In this document: positions 1 through 10,500 of the stretch, piece after piece | Layout of the letters: every line of letters starts with the position of its first letter | Position numbering within the stretch: the first letter of the stretch is position 1 | Assembly: GCA_963832305.1 (NCBI GenBank) | Contig: CAWHTU010000005.1 | Location: forward strand, 186,001 to 250,000 | Direction: 5' to 3' | Length of the DNA: 64,000 bases | Origin: Roseiarcus sp963832305 | GTDB taxonomy: Bacteria > Pseudomonadota > Alphaproteobacteria > Rhizobiales > Beijerinckiaceae | Program-made: the position numbers and the translations under genes | The notes under the pieces: model-generated | The model's database searches: none | The model's input: only the letters and a program-made list of their open reading frames with translations | What the model was told of the DNA's origin: nothing

Positions 1-2
1 AC

Positions 3-413
3 GATTTAGTACGGCCGCCGACCAAGGAGCAGGACGCGAAAAAGAAGATTCTGCTCATCGATGACGACGAGACCTTCCGCTATGTCATGCGCCAGATCAT
101 CACCAACCACGTGGGCTATCGAATGCTTGAAGCGCGTGACGGGGTCGAGGGCATGCAGCTTGCGAAGACCCAGCAGCCAGACGCCATCATCGTCGACCTT
201 CAGATGCCCAACATGGACGGGTTCAGCGTCTTGCAGGAACTTGCGGTCGACCCGTCGACCAGCCTGACCCCGGTCATCGTCTCGACCTCGCTTACCGTCA
301 ATTCGGAACTGAAAGCGCGCATGCCGGCTGGAACGCGAGTCATTTCGAAGAACACCATCTCAAGGGAAACCGTCGGGATCTTTCTCTCCGAGATCTTCCG
401 AGAATCAGCATGA
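3..413 (+). CDS. Response-regulator receiver domain, C-terminal part, 5' end outside window
   Basis: The frame is open from the left edge, so the true start lies upstream; 136 codons are visible. After a short linker comes one CheY-like receiver domain with the acidic pocket (LLIDDDE), the phospho-acceptor Asp in IVDLQMP, the conserved Thr/Ser strand (VIVSTS) and the conserved Lys (ISKNT). The linker before the receiver suggests the missing part may be a kinase core, making this the tail of a hybrid histidine kinase, but a free-standing regulator is possible. Its TGA overlaps the ATG of the next gene by 4 bases, so the two are probably translationally coupled in one phosphorelay. Confidence 0.8.
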   Translation, partial: DLVRPPTKEQDAKKKILLIDDDETFRYVMRQIITNHVGYRMLEARDGVEGMQLAKTQQPDAIIVDLQMPNMDGFSVLQELAVDPSTSLTPVIVSTSLTVNSELKARMPAGTRVISKNTISRETVGIFLSEIFRESA

Positions 414-1996
414 CGGCGTTGACGATCCTGAATGTCGACGACGACGACGCGGCCCGCTACGTCAAGACCCGGGACCTCCAGCTCAGCGGCTTCGTTGTGC
501 TGGAGGCGACTACCGGCGCCGAGGCTCTTCGGATCGTCGGCGAGGAAAATCCGTCCATCGTCCTTCTCGACATGCAGCTTCCCGACATCGACGGCCCGCA
601 CGTCTGCGCTTTCATCAAGCAGAAATGGCCGGAAATTCTCGTTCTGATGACGTCGGCGACATTCACTTCGCCCGAGCATCGAACGATCGGTCTCGATTCC
701 GGCGCCGATTCCTACCTGGTTCAGCCCGCGGAGCGGATCGAGCTCGCGGCAGCGGTGAACTCGCTCATCCGCATACGAGCCTCAGAGGATGAGCTGCGCG
801 CTCTGAACGCGACGCTGGAAAAGCGCGTCGCCGATCGCACCCGGGAGCTCGAGCTGGCGAACGCCCGCCTGATTGCGGAGATGGAGCAACGGGAAAGGGC
901 TGAAGCGGCGCTGGTCCAATCGCAGAAGATGGATGCGATCGTTCAACTGACGGGAGGTCTCGCTCACGACTTCAATAATCTCCTCACCGCCGTGATCGGG
1001 AATCTCGACATGATCAGCAGGAGGGCTTCGGAGCCCCGACTCCAGGTTCTTGCCGCCAATGCGCTGAAGGCGGCGAGGCGCGGCGCGCGTCTCACGTCGC
1101 AGATGCTCGCGTTTTCGCGCAGCCAGAAGCTGACCGCCGAACCCGTCAACGTCAACGCGCTGATTAGCGGCATGCAAGACCTTCTCGCCCAAACGATCGG
1201 CCTGAACGTCGTCGTCAAACTGGAGACTGAGGAAAACTTGCCGCCGGCGCTCGCCGACTACAATCAATTGGAGCTCGCGATCCTGAATCTCTGTCTCAAC
1301 AGCCGAGACGCGATGCCCAACGGCGGCACAATTACGATCAGCTCGCGGCTCGAGAATAAGAGGAGGATCGCCATCTCGGTCGCCGACACCGGCTGCGGCA
1401 TGTCTCCGGAGCTCATCACGCGCGTGTTCGATCCTTTCTTCACGACAAAGTCGCCGGGAAAGGGTACGGGTCTCGGCCTCTCACAGGTGTTCGGCGTTGT
1501 CCACCAGCTTGGCGGCGACGTTTCGATCGAAAGCGAGGTCGGAAAGGGGACCACGGTCAAGCTCGTCCTCCCCCGATCCGACAGGGAGGAGAAAAAAGAG
1601 ATCGTCGCCGAGTTCGGTTCCGACACGGGTCGCAACGAACGTATCCTGATCGTGGACGACGATGACGACGTTCGGGCCATCATCGCGAAGGTGCTTTCGG
1701 ACATCGGTTACGCGGTCAAGGACGTATCAAGCGGCGAGGACGCTCTGGCGAGCCTCACGGACTTCGATCCGGCTCTTGTTATTCTCGACTTCGCCATGCC
1801 AGGGATGACCGGCGCGAGAGTTGCACAGGAGGCGCGGCGCCGTCACGAACACCTTCCGATCTTGTTTGTCAGCGGATATGCGGACGACGAGGCTCTGCGC
1901 GACGCCGGTGTCGGCGTCCCGATCCTGAGGAAGCCCTTCAACCCTTCCCAGCTGGTAGCGGCGGTTCAATCAGCCTTCAGCGCTCAAGGGTGGTGA
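410..1996 (+). CDS. Hybrid sensor histidine kinase with N- and C-terminal receivers
   Basis: This 528-residue protein has a receiver at residues 1-120 (phospho-acceptor Asp54 in LLDMQLP), a coiled-coil linker at about 122-165, a HisKA domain with His186 in GGLAHDFNNLL, an HATPase domain at about 260-395 (N box NLCLNSRDAM, G boxes DTGCGM and GKGTGLGLS) and a second receiver at about 410-525 (Asp460 in VILDFAMP). It has no transmembrane segment, so it is likely cytoplasmic. The receiver-kinase-receiver order suggests a phosphorelay node receiving signal from another kinase, such as the protein encoded upstream, with which it overlaps by 4 bases. No output partner is adjacent; the next gene is on the opposite strand. 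Confidence 0.9.
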   Translation: MTALTILNVDDDDAARYVKTRDLQLSGFVVLEATTGAEALRIVGEENPSIVLLDMQLPDIDGPHVCAFIKQKWPEILVLMTSATFTSPEHRTIGLDSGADSYLVQPAERIELAAAVNSLIRIRASEDELRALNATLEKRVADRTRELELANARLIAEMEQRERAEAALVQSQKMDAIVQLTGGLAHDFNNLLTAVIGNLDMISRRASEPRLQVLAANALKAARRGARLTSQMLAFSRSQKLTAEPVNVNALISGMQDLLAQTIGLNVVVKLETEENLPPALADYNQLELAILNLCLNSRDAMPNGGTITISSRLENKRRIAISVADTGCGMSPELITRVFDPFFTTKSPGKGTGLGLSQVFGVVHQLGGDVSIESEVGKGTTVKLVLPRSDREEKKEIVAEFGSDTGRNERILIVDDDDDVRAIIAKVLSDIGYAVKDVSSGEDALASLTDFDPALVILDFAMPGMTGARVAQEARRRHEHLPILFVSGYADDEALRDAGVGVPILRKPFNPSQLVAAVQSAFSAQGW

Positions 1997-2063
1997 TCCT
2001 GGTAGACTTGAGCCTTCACGCCGATAGGGACCAGAGGAAAGGCTCGCGTCGGATCGCGGCCTA

Positions 2064-3011
2064 TCAACGGCGGCTTAGTCTGCGCGTCTGATCGACCAGG
2101 GCCAACAGGGGCGCCGAATCGATCGAGAAAGCAGCCGCCTCGGCCCGAGCCTCTTCGGCGACCAAATCCAGATAGGCTTCGGCGTCGCCCAACCGGAAGG
2201 CGAAGGCCTCAGCGATGGCCCGAAGATCTTCGGGCTCGGGGGCCGGCTTGCAGAACAGCGCGCCGACCGTCGGATCGCGGATTGCGAGCGCGGCCGGGAG
2301 CGTGAGAATCCCGTCGCGGACATCCTCTTCGCCGCCTCCGCCGAGCGCGATCGCCCCTCGGACATCCCCAACATCGTCGCAGCCGTGATACAGGAGGCCC
2401 AAGAGGCCGCCAAACTTGCGCAACCTGGCCGATCGATCACCGAGGCAGGCGCACACCTCGAACATCGAGCCGGTGTCTTCGCCGGCGATCCGGCGCCAGT
2501 CCTCGACGCCGAGCATTTGGCGGCGCAGTCGCCATTGCATGCACTCGGCGACACCGAGACGCTTCAGCAGTTCAGAGAACAGGGCGATCGCCTCAAGATC
2601 GGCGCCGAGATAGCGGTATCCCTCGGCCACGATATAGCCTGAGGCCATGAGCGCATTCAGTTCGCCAAAGCGGGTATGCAGGGTCGCGCGCCCCCGTCGT
2701 TCAGGCGAGCGATCGACGATATCGTCGATCACCAACGAAACATTATGGAAGAATTCGACCACGACGGCCGAGGACATGATCTGTTCCGGTATCGGCCCCG
2801 GGATCAAGGACCGGTAGCAGGCGAAGATGGTCAGGGGTCGAAAATATTTCGACCCCGCGAGGAACTGCCATTCCAGCGCCTCGCGCATCTCGGAGTCGCA
2901 GCTCTCCACCCATGCGGCGATCCGCTGTCGCAGAATCATCATCTCGTCAGAAAATCCGAGAGCGGCGATTACGTCGTTGCTCGTCTCGTCGATGCCGACG
3001 ATGACGTTCAC
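2064..3011 (-). CDS. Polyprenyl (FPP/GGPP-type) diphosphate synthase
   Basis: A 315-residue isoprenyl diphosphate synthase, which condenses allylic diphosphates with IPP. Visible motifs are the IPP-binding Lys/Arg (SKYFRP, near 54), the first aspartate-rich motif IDDIVD followed by RRG (near 94-104) and the second, CDDVGD (near 209-214), followed by DGILTLP. All Mg-binding Asp residues are present, so it should be active. The residues around the second motif (LLYHGCDD) differ from the usual family pattern, so product length cannot be read. Its ATG overlaps the TGA of the upstream gene by 4 bases, putting it in an operon with a phasin-like protein and a desaturase-like flavoprotein. Confidence 0.85.
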   Translation of the reverse strand: MNVIVGIDETSNDVIAALGFSDEMMILRQRIAAWVESCDSEMREALEWQFLAGSKYFRPLTIFACYRSLIPGPIPEQIMSSAVVVEFFHNVSLVIDDIVDRSPERRGRATLHTRFGELNALMASGYIVAEGYRYLGADLEAIALFSELLKRLGVAECMQWRLRRQMLGVEDWRRIAGEDTGSMFEVCACLGDRSARLRKFGGLLGLLYHGCDDVGDVRGAIALGGGGEEDVRDGILTLPAALAIRDPTVGALFCKPAPEPEDLRAIAEAFAFRLGDAEAYLDLVAEEARAEAAAFSIDSAPLLALVDQTRRLSRR

Positions 3012-3586
3012 GGCTTGACCTCGTGCCGGCGGCGGCGCTCCTGGTGGTGCGACGGCGTCGCTTCGTCGACGGCCTGGGCGATTGTTTCGCCGACCCGCTC
3101 CAAGTCGCGTTGGAGGAGACGAGCTTCCAGGTTGGCCGCATCGCCGACCCCACGCAAGAAGGCCCGCAACTCGTCCGCAAGCACCCTGCGCTCCGCGGGC
3201 GAGGCGAGGCTTCGGCCCGTCGTTTGATCGGCGACGGTCTGGATAAGGCTTGCCTCGTAGCGAACGCCGAGTTCCGCGAGGGCGCTCCAGTAGCGCATGG
3301 CGCTGGCCGCGCCGACCATGGCGGCTTCCGCGAGCGCAGAGGAGACATCGGCAATCTCTGCGGTCGCGGCCTGCCGCGATTGCGGCCCCATAGAGCCGAC
3401 GTGCGCGGCGTCTGAGTGGTCGCTCCGGCTGCCTCCCATTCCCGCCAAGGCTTGCCAGGCTTGCAGCCCCGTTTCCCAGGCGCCGGCAAAATTGCCGAGC
3501 AGCCGCGCTATCGAGTCCGCCTCGCCGCGGACGAATGGCTGACCGTGTTTGTCCGTCATATCTATCATCCTGGTTTCCATGAGCAT
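3008..3586 (-). CDS. Phasin-like helical protein of unknown function
   Basis: 192 residues if the first ATG is used; an in-frame ATG at 3559 has an AGGA element about 8 bases upstream and is an alternative start. The sequence is mostly amphipathic helix, rich in Ala, Glu and Arg, with Trp-containing helices near the N terminus (AWETGLQAW) and a segment (AMRYWSALAELG) like those in polyhydroxyalkanoate granule phasins. The tail is very basic. No signal peptide or membrane helix is seen. It overlaps the prenyl synthase start by 4 bases and lies 51 bases after the flavoprotein gene, whose own C terminus has a similar helical segment. A granule or particle surface role is inferred from composition. 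Confidence 0.6.
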   Translation of the reverse strand: MLMETRMIDMTDKHGQPFVRGEADSIARLLGNFAGAWETGLQAWQALAGMGGSRSDHSDAAHVGSMGPQSRQAATAEIADVSSALAEAAMVGAASAMRYWSALAELGVRYEASLIQTVADQTTGRSLASPAERRVLADELRAFLRGVGDAANLEARLLQRDLERVGETIAQAVDEATPSHHQERRRRHEVKP

Positions 3587-3637
3587 CTCATCGGGGCGAC
3601 GACGTCAAAAGTCGATCGTCGCCGAATCATTCGCCAT

Positions 3638-5461
3638 TCAGCGTCTCCTCACGCCGTAAACAGCCTGGATCGCTTTCCAGTATTCAATGGCGGCCTCCGA
3701 CGCCTTGCTGGCGGCTTCGGCCAACATCGAGGCGGGACGGCCCGGCAAGCCGACGACTTCCCGCAATCCCGCGCCGTGGGACAGCCTGGTGAACATGACG
3801 TGCGCGTCGGACCAGCATTTCGCGACGACCGCGTAGGGCGCCAGAGCAATTTTGTAAGCAGCCATCAGGCTCTCGGGATAGGACTCGGGCAGCGTAATCT
3901 CAATCGTCGCCTCAATTTTCTTCTTGCGGGCCAGCTCCCTCGCAGCTCGGAGTCCACTAACCACTGCGGCTTCCACTGTGGCGATGGTAATCGGATTATC
4001 GACATAGTCGCCGGCAAAAAAACCGTTTGGCAATCTCGGATCCCATACATTTGGGGTCCAATCCCTACACCCGACTTCATTGATGAATAATGGATGTTCC
4101 TTGTTTGAGTGATAGAAAGATTTGCCCCAATCGACATCACTATTCTGGTCGCCCCAGTAGTCACCCAATTTAAACGGGACGTAGCGGTTGAGTTCCTTTA
4201 AAATGAGAAACTTGGCGGTCTGTTGAGCCTGTTCGCTCAGATAGTCCACGTCGCGTATCATGGCTCGGAGAGTTGCGCGCGGTTTGGGTTCGACCTGCGT
4301 TTCAACATCATCGTCTGGCAGCGAATAAAAATCGGAAACGGCCACCGCCAAGGCCGTGTTACCAGTGTCGGACGCTCGACCCGAAATATCTACGAAAGTT
4401 ATTTCAAACATCGAATCCAACAATGATACGTAGTAATTGGGAACGCCCTCAATCCGGCGCTTGAAAACGACATCGTAAACGGGAATCGGTTCGCTGCGGA
4501 CGCGGCGAAGCTCCGATAGGTTCGGAAGAACGCTAACGATGGGGTCGCCGTTGTCGTCGGTCTCTCCCGCCCGATCCGCTTCCCTGGGTTCAGGCGTATC
4601 TGTTTCGGCCGACATCACCAACTGGGCCAGACGAACGGGCGCAACCGCAAGAATCAAACTATCGACTTCCACCTCCTTGATAACTCCGTTGTCCATGACG
4701 CAAATTCGGTCGACTTTCCCTTCTCCCACAGTTACGTGACGAACGATCGCATTGGTCTTGATGTGGCAGCCCAAACTCTTGAGTTTCTTCTCCAGAGGCA
4801 AAATCAATTTGTTGTAGGAGTCGCCCTTCAGAACCCAACACTGTGGCGTCGGGTGACGAAATTGATATTTGGCGAAGGCTTGATAAGCAATCGCGGACGT
4901 CAAATAACTATTCACGGCCCATATATTTGTAATGATCATATTATGCATCTTGAGCATGTTTTCCGTGACGTACGGCCGAGACGTCAGGAAGCCGTTGACG
5001 GACTGCTCGTCTATAAGGCCCTTCCCGGCGAAGTTCTGTGACAGCATATCGATGATCGAATACGCCGCCAGGAACATATCGGGCACGGGTATGATGCCCG
5101 AGGTCAGGTTAGCAACACTCGACGCGGCCGACCCGTTGTTGGTCAGAAGGCTCAGATTCGGAAATTCGCCGGCTTTCAGAAACGCGCAGGTCGGTCGCTG
5201 CTCGAAGTCGCGTTCGCGGGACAGGTCTAGCTCTTCGGCGAGGCGCCAAAAATTGTCGTACCACTCGCCGAACATGTGAGGATAGACGTCGTGATAGTTC
5301 CCTTCCGGATCAAGATCGCCACCGAGATTCCCGCCCACCCTCGCGCCCATCTCATAAACGGTCACTTCGCAACCGTTTTGCACGAGGCGCAGGGCGGCGG
5401 TCAGACCCGCGATGCCTCCACCAACAATGGCGACTTTGACCGCGGTCGGCGACTTGGCCAT
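3638..5461 (-). CDS. Phytoene-desaturase-like FAD oxidoreductase with phasin-like C-terminal tail
   Basis: 607 residues, starting after a clear GAGGAGGG ribosome-binding site. The N terminus is a Rossmann FAD-binding motif (VAIVGGGIAGLTAALRL, then GARVGGNLGG), as in the carotene desaturase, hydroxysqualene dehydroxylase and amine oxidase superfamily. The C-terminal FAD signature is near residues 480-510 (FFAGDYVDNP, then a conserved SGLRAA helix). After the usual family end there are about 70 more residues (roughly 540-607) of amphipathic helix containing AIEYWKAIQAVYG, resembling the phasin-like neighbour. The gene context (prenyl diphosphate synthase) suggests an isoprenoid substrate. The exact reaction is not readable. 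Confidence 0.8.
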   Translation of the reverse strand: MAKSPTAVKVAIVGGGIAGLTAALRLVQNGCEVTVYEMGARVGGNLGGDLDPEGNYHDVYPHMFGEWYDNFWRLAEELDLSRERDFEQRPTCAFLKAGEFPNLSLLTNNGSAASSVANLTSGIIPVPDMFLAAYSIIDMLSQNFAGKGLIDEQSVNGFLTSRPYVTENMLKMHNMIITNIWAVNSYLTSAIAYQAFAKYQFRHPTPQCWVLKGDSYNKLILPLEKKLKSLGCHIKTNAIVRHVTVGEGKVDRICVMDNGVIKEVEVDSLILAVAPVRLAQLVMSAETDTPEPREADRAGETDDNGDPIVSVLPNLSELRRVRSEPIPVYDVVFKRRIEGVPNYYVSLLDSMFEITFVDISGRASDTGNTALAVAVSDFYSLPDDDVETQVEPKPRATLRAMIRDVDYLSEQAQQTAKFLILKELNRYVPFKLGDYWGDQNSDVDWGKSFYHSNKEHPLFINEVGCRDWTPNVWDPRLPNGFFAGDYVDNPITIATVEAAVVSGLRAARELARKKKIEATIEITLPESYPESLMAAYKIALAPYAVVAKCWSDAHVMFTRLSHGAGLREVVGLPGRPASMLAEAASKASEAAIEYWKAIQAVYGVRRR

Positions 5462-5739
5462 TTTGCCCTCCTCTGATTGCCGGTTCTCGGTCGTAGACTA
5501 AGACCGGGTCGCTTCGGGGCGATTATCGTTGTCCGCGCAGCCCATTGCGCCTCTCATCTTCCAGCGACCCTTGCTTCGCCGGACCATATCTTCTCTTTCA
5601 GACAGGTTCCACTAGAGGAAGCGAAAAAACAGAGCCTGCTGGTGGACGACCGGGCGGATTCTTGAAAGGATGCGCAAAACAAGCCCTGCGGTCCGGTGGC
5701 TCGGGGAGCGGGGACGGAAGCGGTAAAGGGTTGGGCGAA

Positions 5740-7509
5740 ATGTCGGAAAGATTTGATTTCGTTGTTGTCGGCGGCGGATCGGCTGGGGCGGTCGTCGCGG
5801 CGAGGCTCTCCGAGGATCCGTCGGCTCGCGTGGCGCTGATCGAAGCCGGCAGCGAGCCTCCCCCCGGAGAATTGCTGCCCGTCGGCGCCGCAGCATTGCA
5901 AGACGATGTAGGACTGGTTTGGAAGTATACGGCCGACCCGGGAAAGCACAGCGGACGCGGCCTCGTCAATCAAACCGTCTCGCTCGCCCAGGGCAAGATG
6001 CTCGGGGGCTCTTCCGGAATCAATTTTGTGGTCTATGTCCGCGGACATCCAGGCGACTTCGACAGCTGGGCGGAGGATGGCGCCGAGGGGTGGAGCTACG
6101 ACCAGGTCCTCCCGTTTTTCAAGAAGAGCGAAGGCTTGGCGCAGGCTTCGGAGATCCCGATTGATCCATCGGCGCACAACGATTCGGGCCCTCTGGGCGT
6201 GTCCGTCCGCTCGCCCCTGCTGAAGGGCGCGCAGGAATTCGTGACCGCGGCGATGGCGACCGGGATTCGTCTTGGCGACTACAACGGCCGCGACCGGGGC
6301 GGACCCCCCGGAATGGTGTCGCTATTGCAAATCACGACCAGAGGCGGCAGACGGTCGAGCGCCTATCACGCCTTCCTGGAGGGCGCGACCGCCAGTCGTC
6401 CAAACCTCAAGATCATCACCGGAGCGACGGCGAGTCGCGTCGTCATCGAGGGGGAGCCCGGACGCTTGCGGGCGACAGGCGTCGAATACTGGGTCGGCGT
6501 CGGCGCTCAGCAAACCGTGACTGCGGATAAGGAAGTGATATTGAGCGCGGGAGCAATCGCTTCGCCCCATCTCCTCATGCTGTCGGGCGTCGGCCCGCAA
6601 GACGAGCTCGAGCGCGCGGGCGTCCCGTGCCGGCTCGATTCCCCCCATGTCGGGAAGCATTTGAAGGACCACTTGCAAATCCCCTTGTTCTTCCTCGACT
6701 CCCCTGCGGGGGTGACGATGGAAGACGTATTGAATTCGGTCCCCGAGTGGCAGCAGACCGGGCGGGGCCTTGCGTCGTCTCCGCTGTACGACGCGGCGGC
6801 ATTCTTCTCCACTGGGCTCGGAGACCGCCATACGCACGACGCACAGATCGCCTGCATTCCCTGCGGCTACGACGTAACGACATGGACAAACAGAGTGAGA
6901 TTGGACGTGGGTCGGTATTTCGACTCCGCCTCGACGCGCCTCGCCAACAACAAGAAGAACATTATCTTGCTGTCTTCGCTCGTGCAGCCGCATAGCAAGG
7001 GCGAGGTCATGCTAAGAAGCGCCGATTACGGCGAGCACCCCGCGATCCATATGAATTACTATGCGGACCGACACGACATGAAGGTCATGACGGCCTCAAT
7101 CAGACGAACGCTGGACATCGCGGCGCAATGGCCTGACAAAGGAGACATTGGCGCGTGGTGGACGCCGCCATTCTTGGCCGAAAAACATGGATATAAGGGC
7201 GGCGAACCGAGCGACGCCCTCCTCGAGGATATCGCACGCTATTTCTCGATTACGGTCTGGCACCCGGCGTGCACCTGCCGGATCGGGTCCGTCGTCGACC
7301 CGCAGCTAAAGTTAAAGGGCGTGGAGCGCCTCCGAGTTGCCGACGCCAGCGTCATGCCCAACATTGTCAGCGGAAACACCAACGCCGCGACGATCATGAT
7401 CGGCGAGCGCGCCGCCGAACTCATTGCGATCGATCACGGCGTCAAGCTTGCGGAATTCGTTGACCTATCCGTAAATCGCGCTATGCCTCCGGACATCCGC
7501 GTGCAATGA
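5740..7509 (+). CDS. GMC-family FAD-dependent alcohol/choline-type oxidoreductase
   Basis: The 589-residue protein starts at ATG 5740 directly before the FAD motif (FVVVGGGSAGAVVAARLSE). The frame is open 65 codons further upstream, but that stretch looks non-coding. The GMC signature 1 region (GKMLGGSSGINF) and signature 2 (GAIASPHLLMLSGVGP) are present, and the C terminus has the catalytic His (WHPACTCRIG) and the SGNTNAATIMIGERAA motif with the conserved Asn. Family members oxidise alcohols using FAD. It is transcribed divergently from the desaturase-like gene across 278 bases and could share its regulation, possibly acting on the same isoprenoid pathway, which is inference from position. 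It lacks a signal peptide. Confidence 0.88.
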   Translation: MSERFDFVVVGGGSAGAVVAARLSEDPSARVALIEAGSEPPPGELLPVGAAALQDDVGLVWKYTADPGKHSGRGLVNQTVSLAQGKMLGGSSGINFVVYVRGHPGDFDSWAEDGAEGWSYDQVLPFFKKSEGLAQASEIPIDPSAHNDSGPLGVSVRSPLLKGAQEFVTAAMATGIRLGDYNGRDRGGPPGMVSLLQITTRGGRRSSAYHAFLEGATASRPNLKIITGATASRVVIEGEPGRLRATGVEYWVGVGAQQTVTADKEVILSAGAIASPHLLMLSGVGPQDELERAGVPCRLDSPHVGKHLKDHLQIPLFFLDSPAGVTMEDVLNSVPEWQQTGRGLASSPLYDAAAFFSTGLGDRHTHDAQIACIPCGYDVTTWTNRVRLDVGRYFDSASTRLANNKKNIILLSSLVQPHSKGEVMLRSADYGEHPAIHMNYYADRHDMKVMTASIRRTLDIAAQWPDKGDIGAWWTPPFLAEKHGYKGGEPSDALLEDIARYFSITVWHPACTCRIGSVVDPQLKLKGVERLRVADASVMPNIVSGNTNAATIMIGERAAELIAIDHGVKLAEFVDLSVNRAMPPDIRVQ

Positions 7510-7570
7510 CGTCGCCGCTTGAACTTCGACGTGCGTAGTTTCGCGCTTGTTTGCGCCGTTACCGAGATGA

Positions 7571-10500
7571 ATGATGCGCTGCTCCAACTGCAAGGCTGAC
7601 AACCCTGATGGGCTCAAGTTTTGCAACGAGTGCGGCGCCGCGCTCAGGCGAATATGCGCGAAATGCGGCTTTGAAAATTCCGCCGCTGCGAAATTTTGTG
7701 GCGAGTGCGCGGCGAAATTGGAGGACGGATCGTCAAGATCGGCGGCGCCGACGACCGACGATGCCGCGCCTGCGAAAATCGGCAACTCCCCGATCGCCGA
7801 CCAAACGATCGACGGCGAGCGCAAGATGGTCACCGCGCTGTTCGCCGACATTAAAGGTTCAACGGAATTGATGGCGAACCTCGACCCCGAGGAGGCGCGC
7901 GCGATCATCGACCCGGCGCTGAAGATCATGGTTCGTGCGGTGCGCAGTTACGAAGGCTATGTCGTGCATTCGACCGGCGACGGCATTTACGCAGTCTTCG
8001 GCGCGCCTATCGCCTACGAGGACCATCCGCAGCGCGGGGTCTATGCGGCGCTTGAGATGCAGAAGAAGCTGCGCGAGCATGCCGAGCGGCTCGCAAAACT
8101 GGGTAAGCCGACAATCGAGGTGCGGATCGGAATCAACAGCGGCGAAGTGGTCATGCGCGCGGTCGAAACGGGGGGGAGGCTGGAATATACCTCGATCGGC
8201 CACTCCGCCAATCTTGCCTCGCGGCTGCAAACGTTGGCTCCCGCCGGTTCTATCGCCGTGAGTGAGCGGACGCGTCGGCTGGTCGAGGGTTATTTTGAAA
8301 TGCGGCCGCTGGGATCGGCGACGGTCAAAGGCATCAGCGATCCGATCAACGCATTTGAAGTCACCGGACTGGGATCACTGCAAAGATTCCAGGTGTCGAT
8401 GCGGCGCGGCCTGAACAAATTCGTCGGACGCGAGCGGGAGTTGCAGCAGATGCGACGCCCGCTCGAATTGGCGATGGGCGGGGAAGGGCAAATCATCGCT
8501 TTGGTCTCGGAGGCAGGCACCGGCAAGTCTCGGCTGCTTTTCGAGTTCGGCAAGACCCTGGCCCCCGAGTGCAAGGTTCTCCAGGCTCACTCGATGTCGC
8601 ATGGCAAAGCGACGGCCTGGTTGCCGGTCATAGAGCTGCTCCACGCCTATTTCGGCATCACGGATGGTGACGGCGCGGCTGCGAGGCGCCAAAAGATCGG
8701 CGCGTCCCTGGCGGCGCTTGACCCGGCTTTGAACTATTCGACGCCGTATCTTCTGGGATTGCTCGGCGTCGTCCAGGGGCCCGACCCCTTGCAGATGATG
8801 GACCCGCTAATCAAGCGTCAGCGAACCCTCGAGGGGATCAGGCAGATCATCCTGGCGGAGAGCCTCCGGCAGCCGGTCGTGATGATCTTCGAGGACCTGC
8901 ACTGGATCGACGAGCAGACCCAGGCGCTGCTCGACCTGCTCGCGGGCAGCATTGGGAGCGCACGCGTCCTCTTGCTTGTGACGTCTCGTCCAGAATACCG
9001 GCATGAGTGGAGCGCGGGAAGCCACTATCTGGAACAAAGGCTTGAACCGTTGAGCGGCGGCGACGCGGAGAAACTGGTCTCTGTTCTGCTTGGCGACGCC
9101 GCCGATCTGCAGCCGCTGAAAAGTCTCATCATCGACAGGACGAACGGCAACCCGTTCTTCATCGAGGAAACGATCCGCGCTCTATTCGAAGAGGGCGCGC
9201 TGCTTCGGACCGGGCCGATCACACTCACCAAGCCGCTGAGCGAGTTGCGGATGCCGGCAACTGTTCAGGGGATCCTCGCTGAGCGCATCGATCGACTGTC
9301 CGCGAAACAGAAGGAATTGCTCCAGACCCTGGCCGTGATCGGACGCAGATCGCCGATTGGCCTTATTCGCGAACTTGCCTCCGGGACCAAATCCCAGTTG
9401 GACCTGACCCTCGCGCAACTTGAAGCCGCAGAGTTTGTTTATAAGCAAAGGGGGCCGGTCGAGGATGAATACATATTCAAGCACGCGTTGACCCAGGAGG
9501 TTGCGTACAACTCGTTGCTGATTGAACGTCGCAAGCTGTTGCACGAGCGCGCCGGTCAAGCGCTGAAGTCACGGCTCGACGACAAGGTTGGCGACCAACT
9601 CAGTCACGTCGCGCTTCACTACTCGCGCAGCGATAACGCCGGCAAGGCGATCGAGTATCTGGCGAGAGCGGGCCAACAGGCGGTACAGCGCTCCGCCCAT
9701 GCCGAAGCGATCGACAGCCTTCGCGCGGCGATTCGCCTGATCGAGTCCCTGCCGGACAGCCCCGAACGGGTGAAGCAAGAGGCTCCCCTCCAACTGGCGC
9801 TCGGGGTTTCGCTTCAAACGGTCAAAGGATACGGGTCTGAAGACGTAGCTGAGGCTTATGGAAGAGCCAGAGCATTGAGTGAGCGAATCGGCGACGATTT
9901 GCAGCTTGTCGCAGCGCTGAGAGGCGAATCCTTATACAACGCCACCCGCGCAAATTATAGGACGGCCCTTGATCTAGGGCAGAGACTATTGAGTCTGAGT
10001 AAGATCAATCTTGAATACTTAATCGAAGGTCGAATGATTAAGGGCGTCGTTTCGCTTTATCTTGGTGATTTCCAATCGTCAAAGACTCATTTTCTCGAGG
10101 GCTTGTCGCTCCAATTTCCAAAGGGTCCGCTAAAGACCTTTCAGTACGCGGGACATTCGAAGGCGTATTGCTTAGCCTACTACGGGAGGACCTTGTCGAT
10201 CCTCGGTTATCCTGACCAAGCGTTGGAGTACAGCAACCAGGCGGTTTCCCTCGCGCAGACCCTGTCAATGCCCCTGACGCTGGCGCAGGCCCAGGGCATG
10301 CTCGCATTGCTCTATCAGGTGCGTCGCGAATTCGACTTCGCTGAAGAGTGGGCAGACAAGAACATCGCCTACGCAACCGCGCAAGGATTTCCTTACTGGC
10401 GGACCCTCGGCTCCATCCTCAAGGGATGGTTGTTGCACCAGCGCGGTGAAAGCGAACTTGGAATTCGCGTATACGAAGAAGGGCTGCGCGGCTACCGCGC

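Noticed and set aside
5545..5739. 65-codon N-terminal extension of the GMC oxidase
   Set aside because: No homology, and the FAD motif normally begins within a few residues of the start, which fits ATG 5740.
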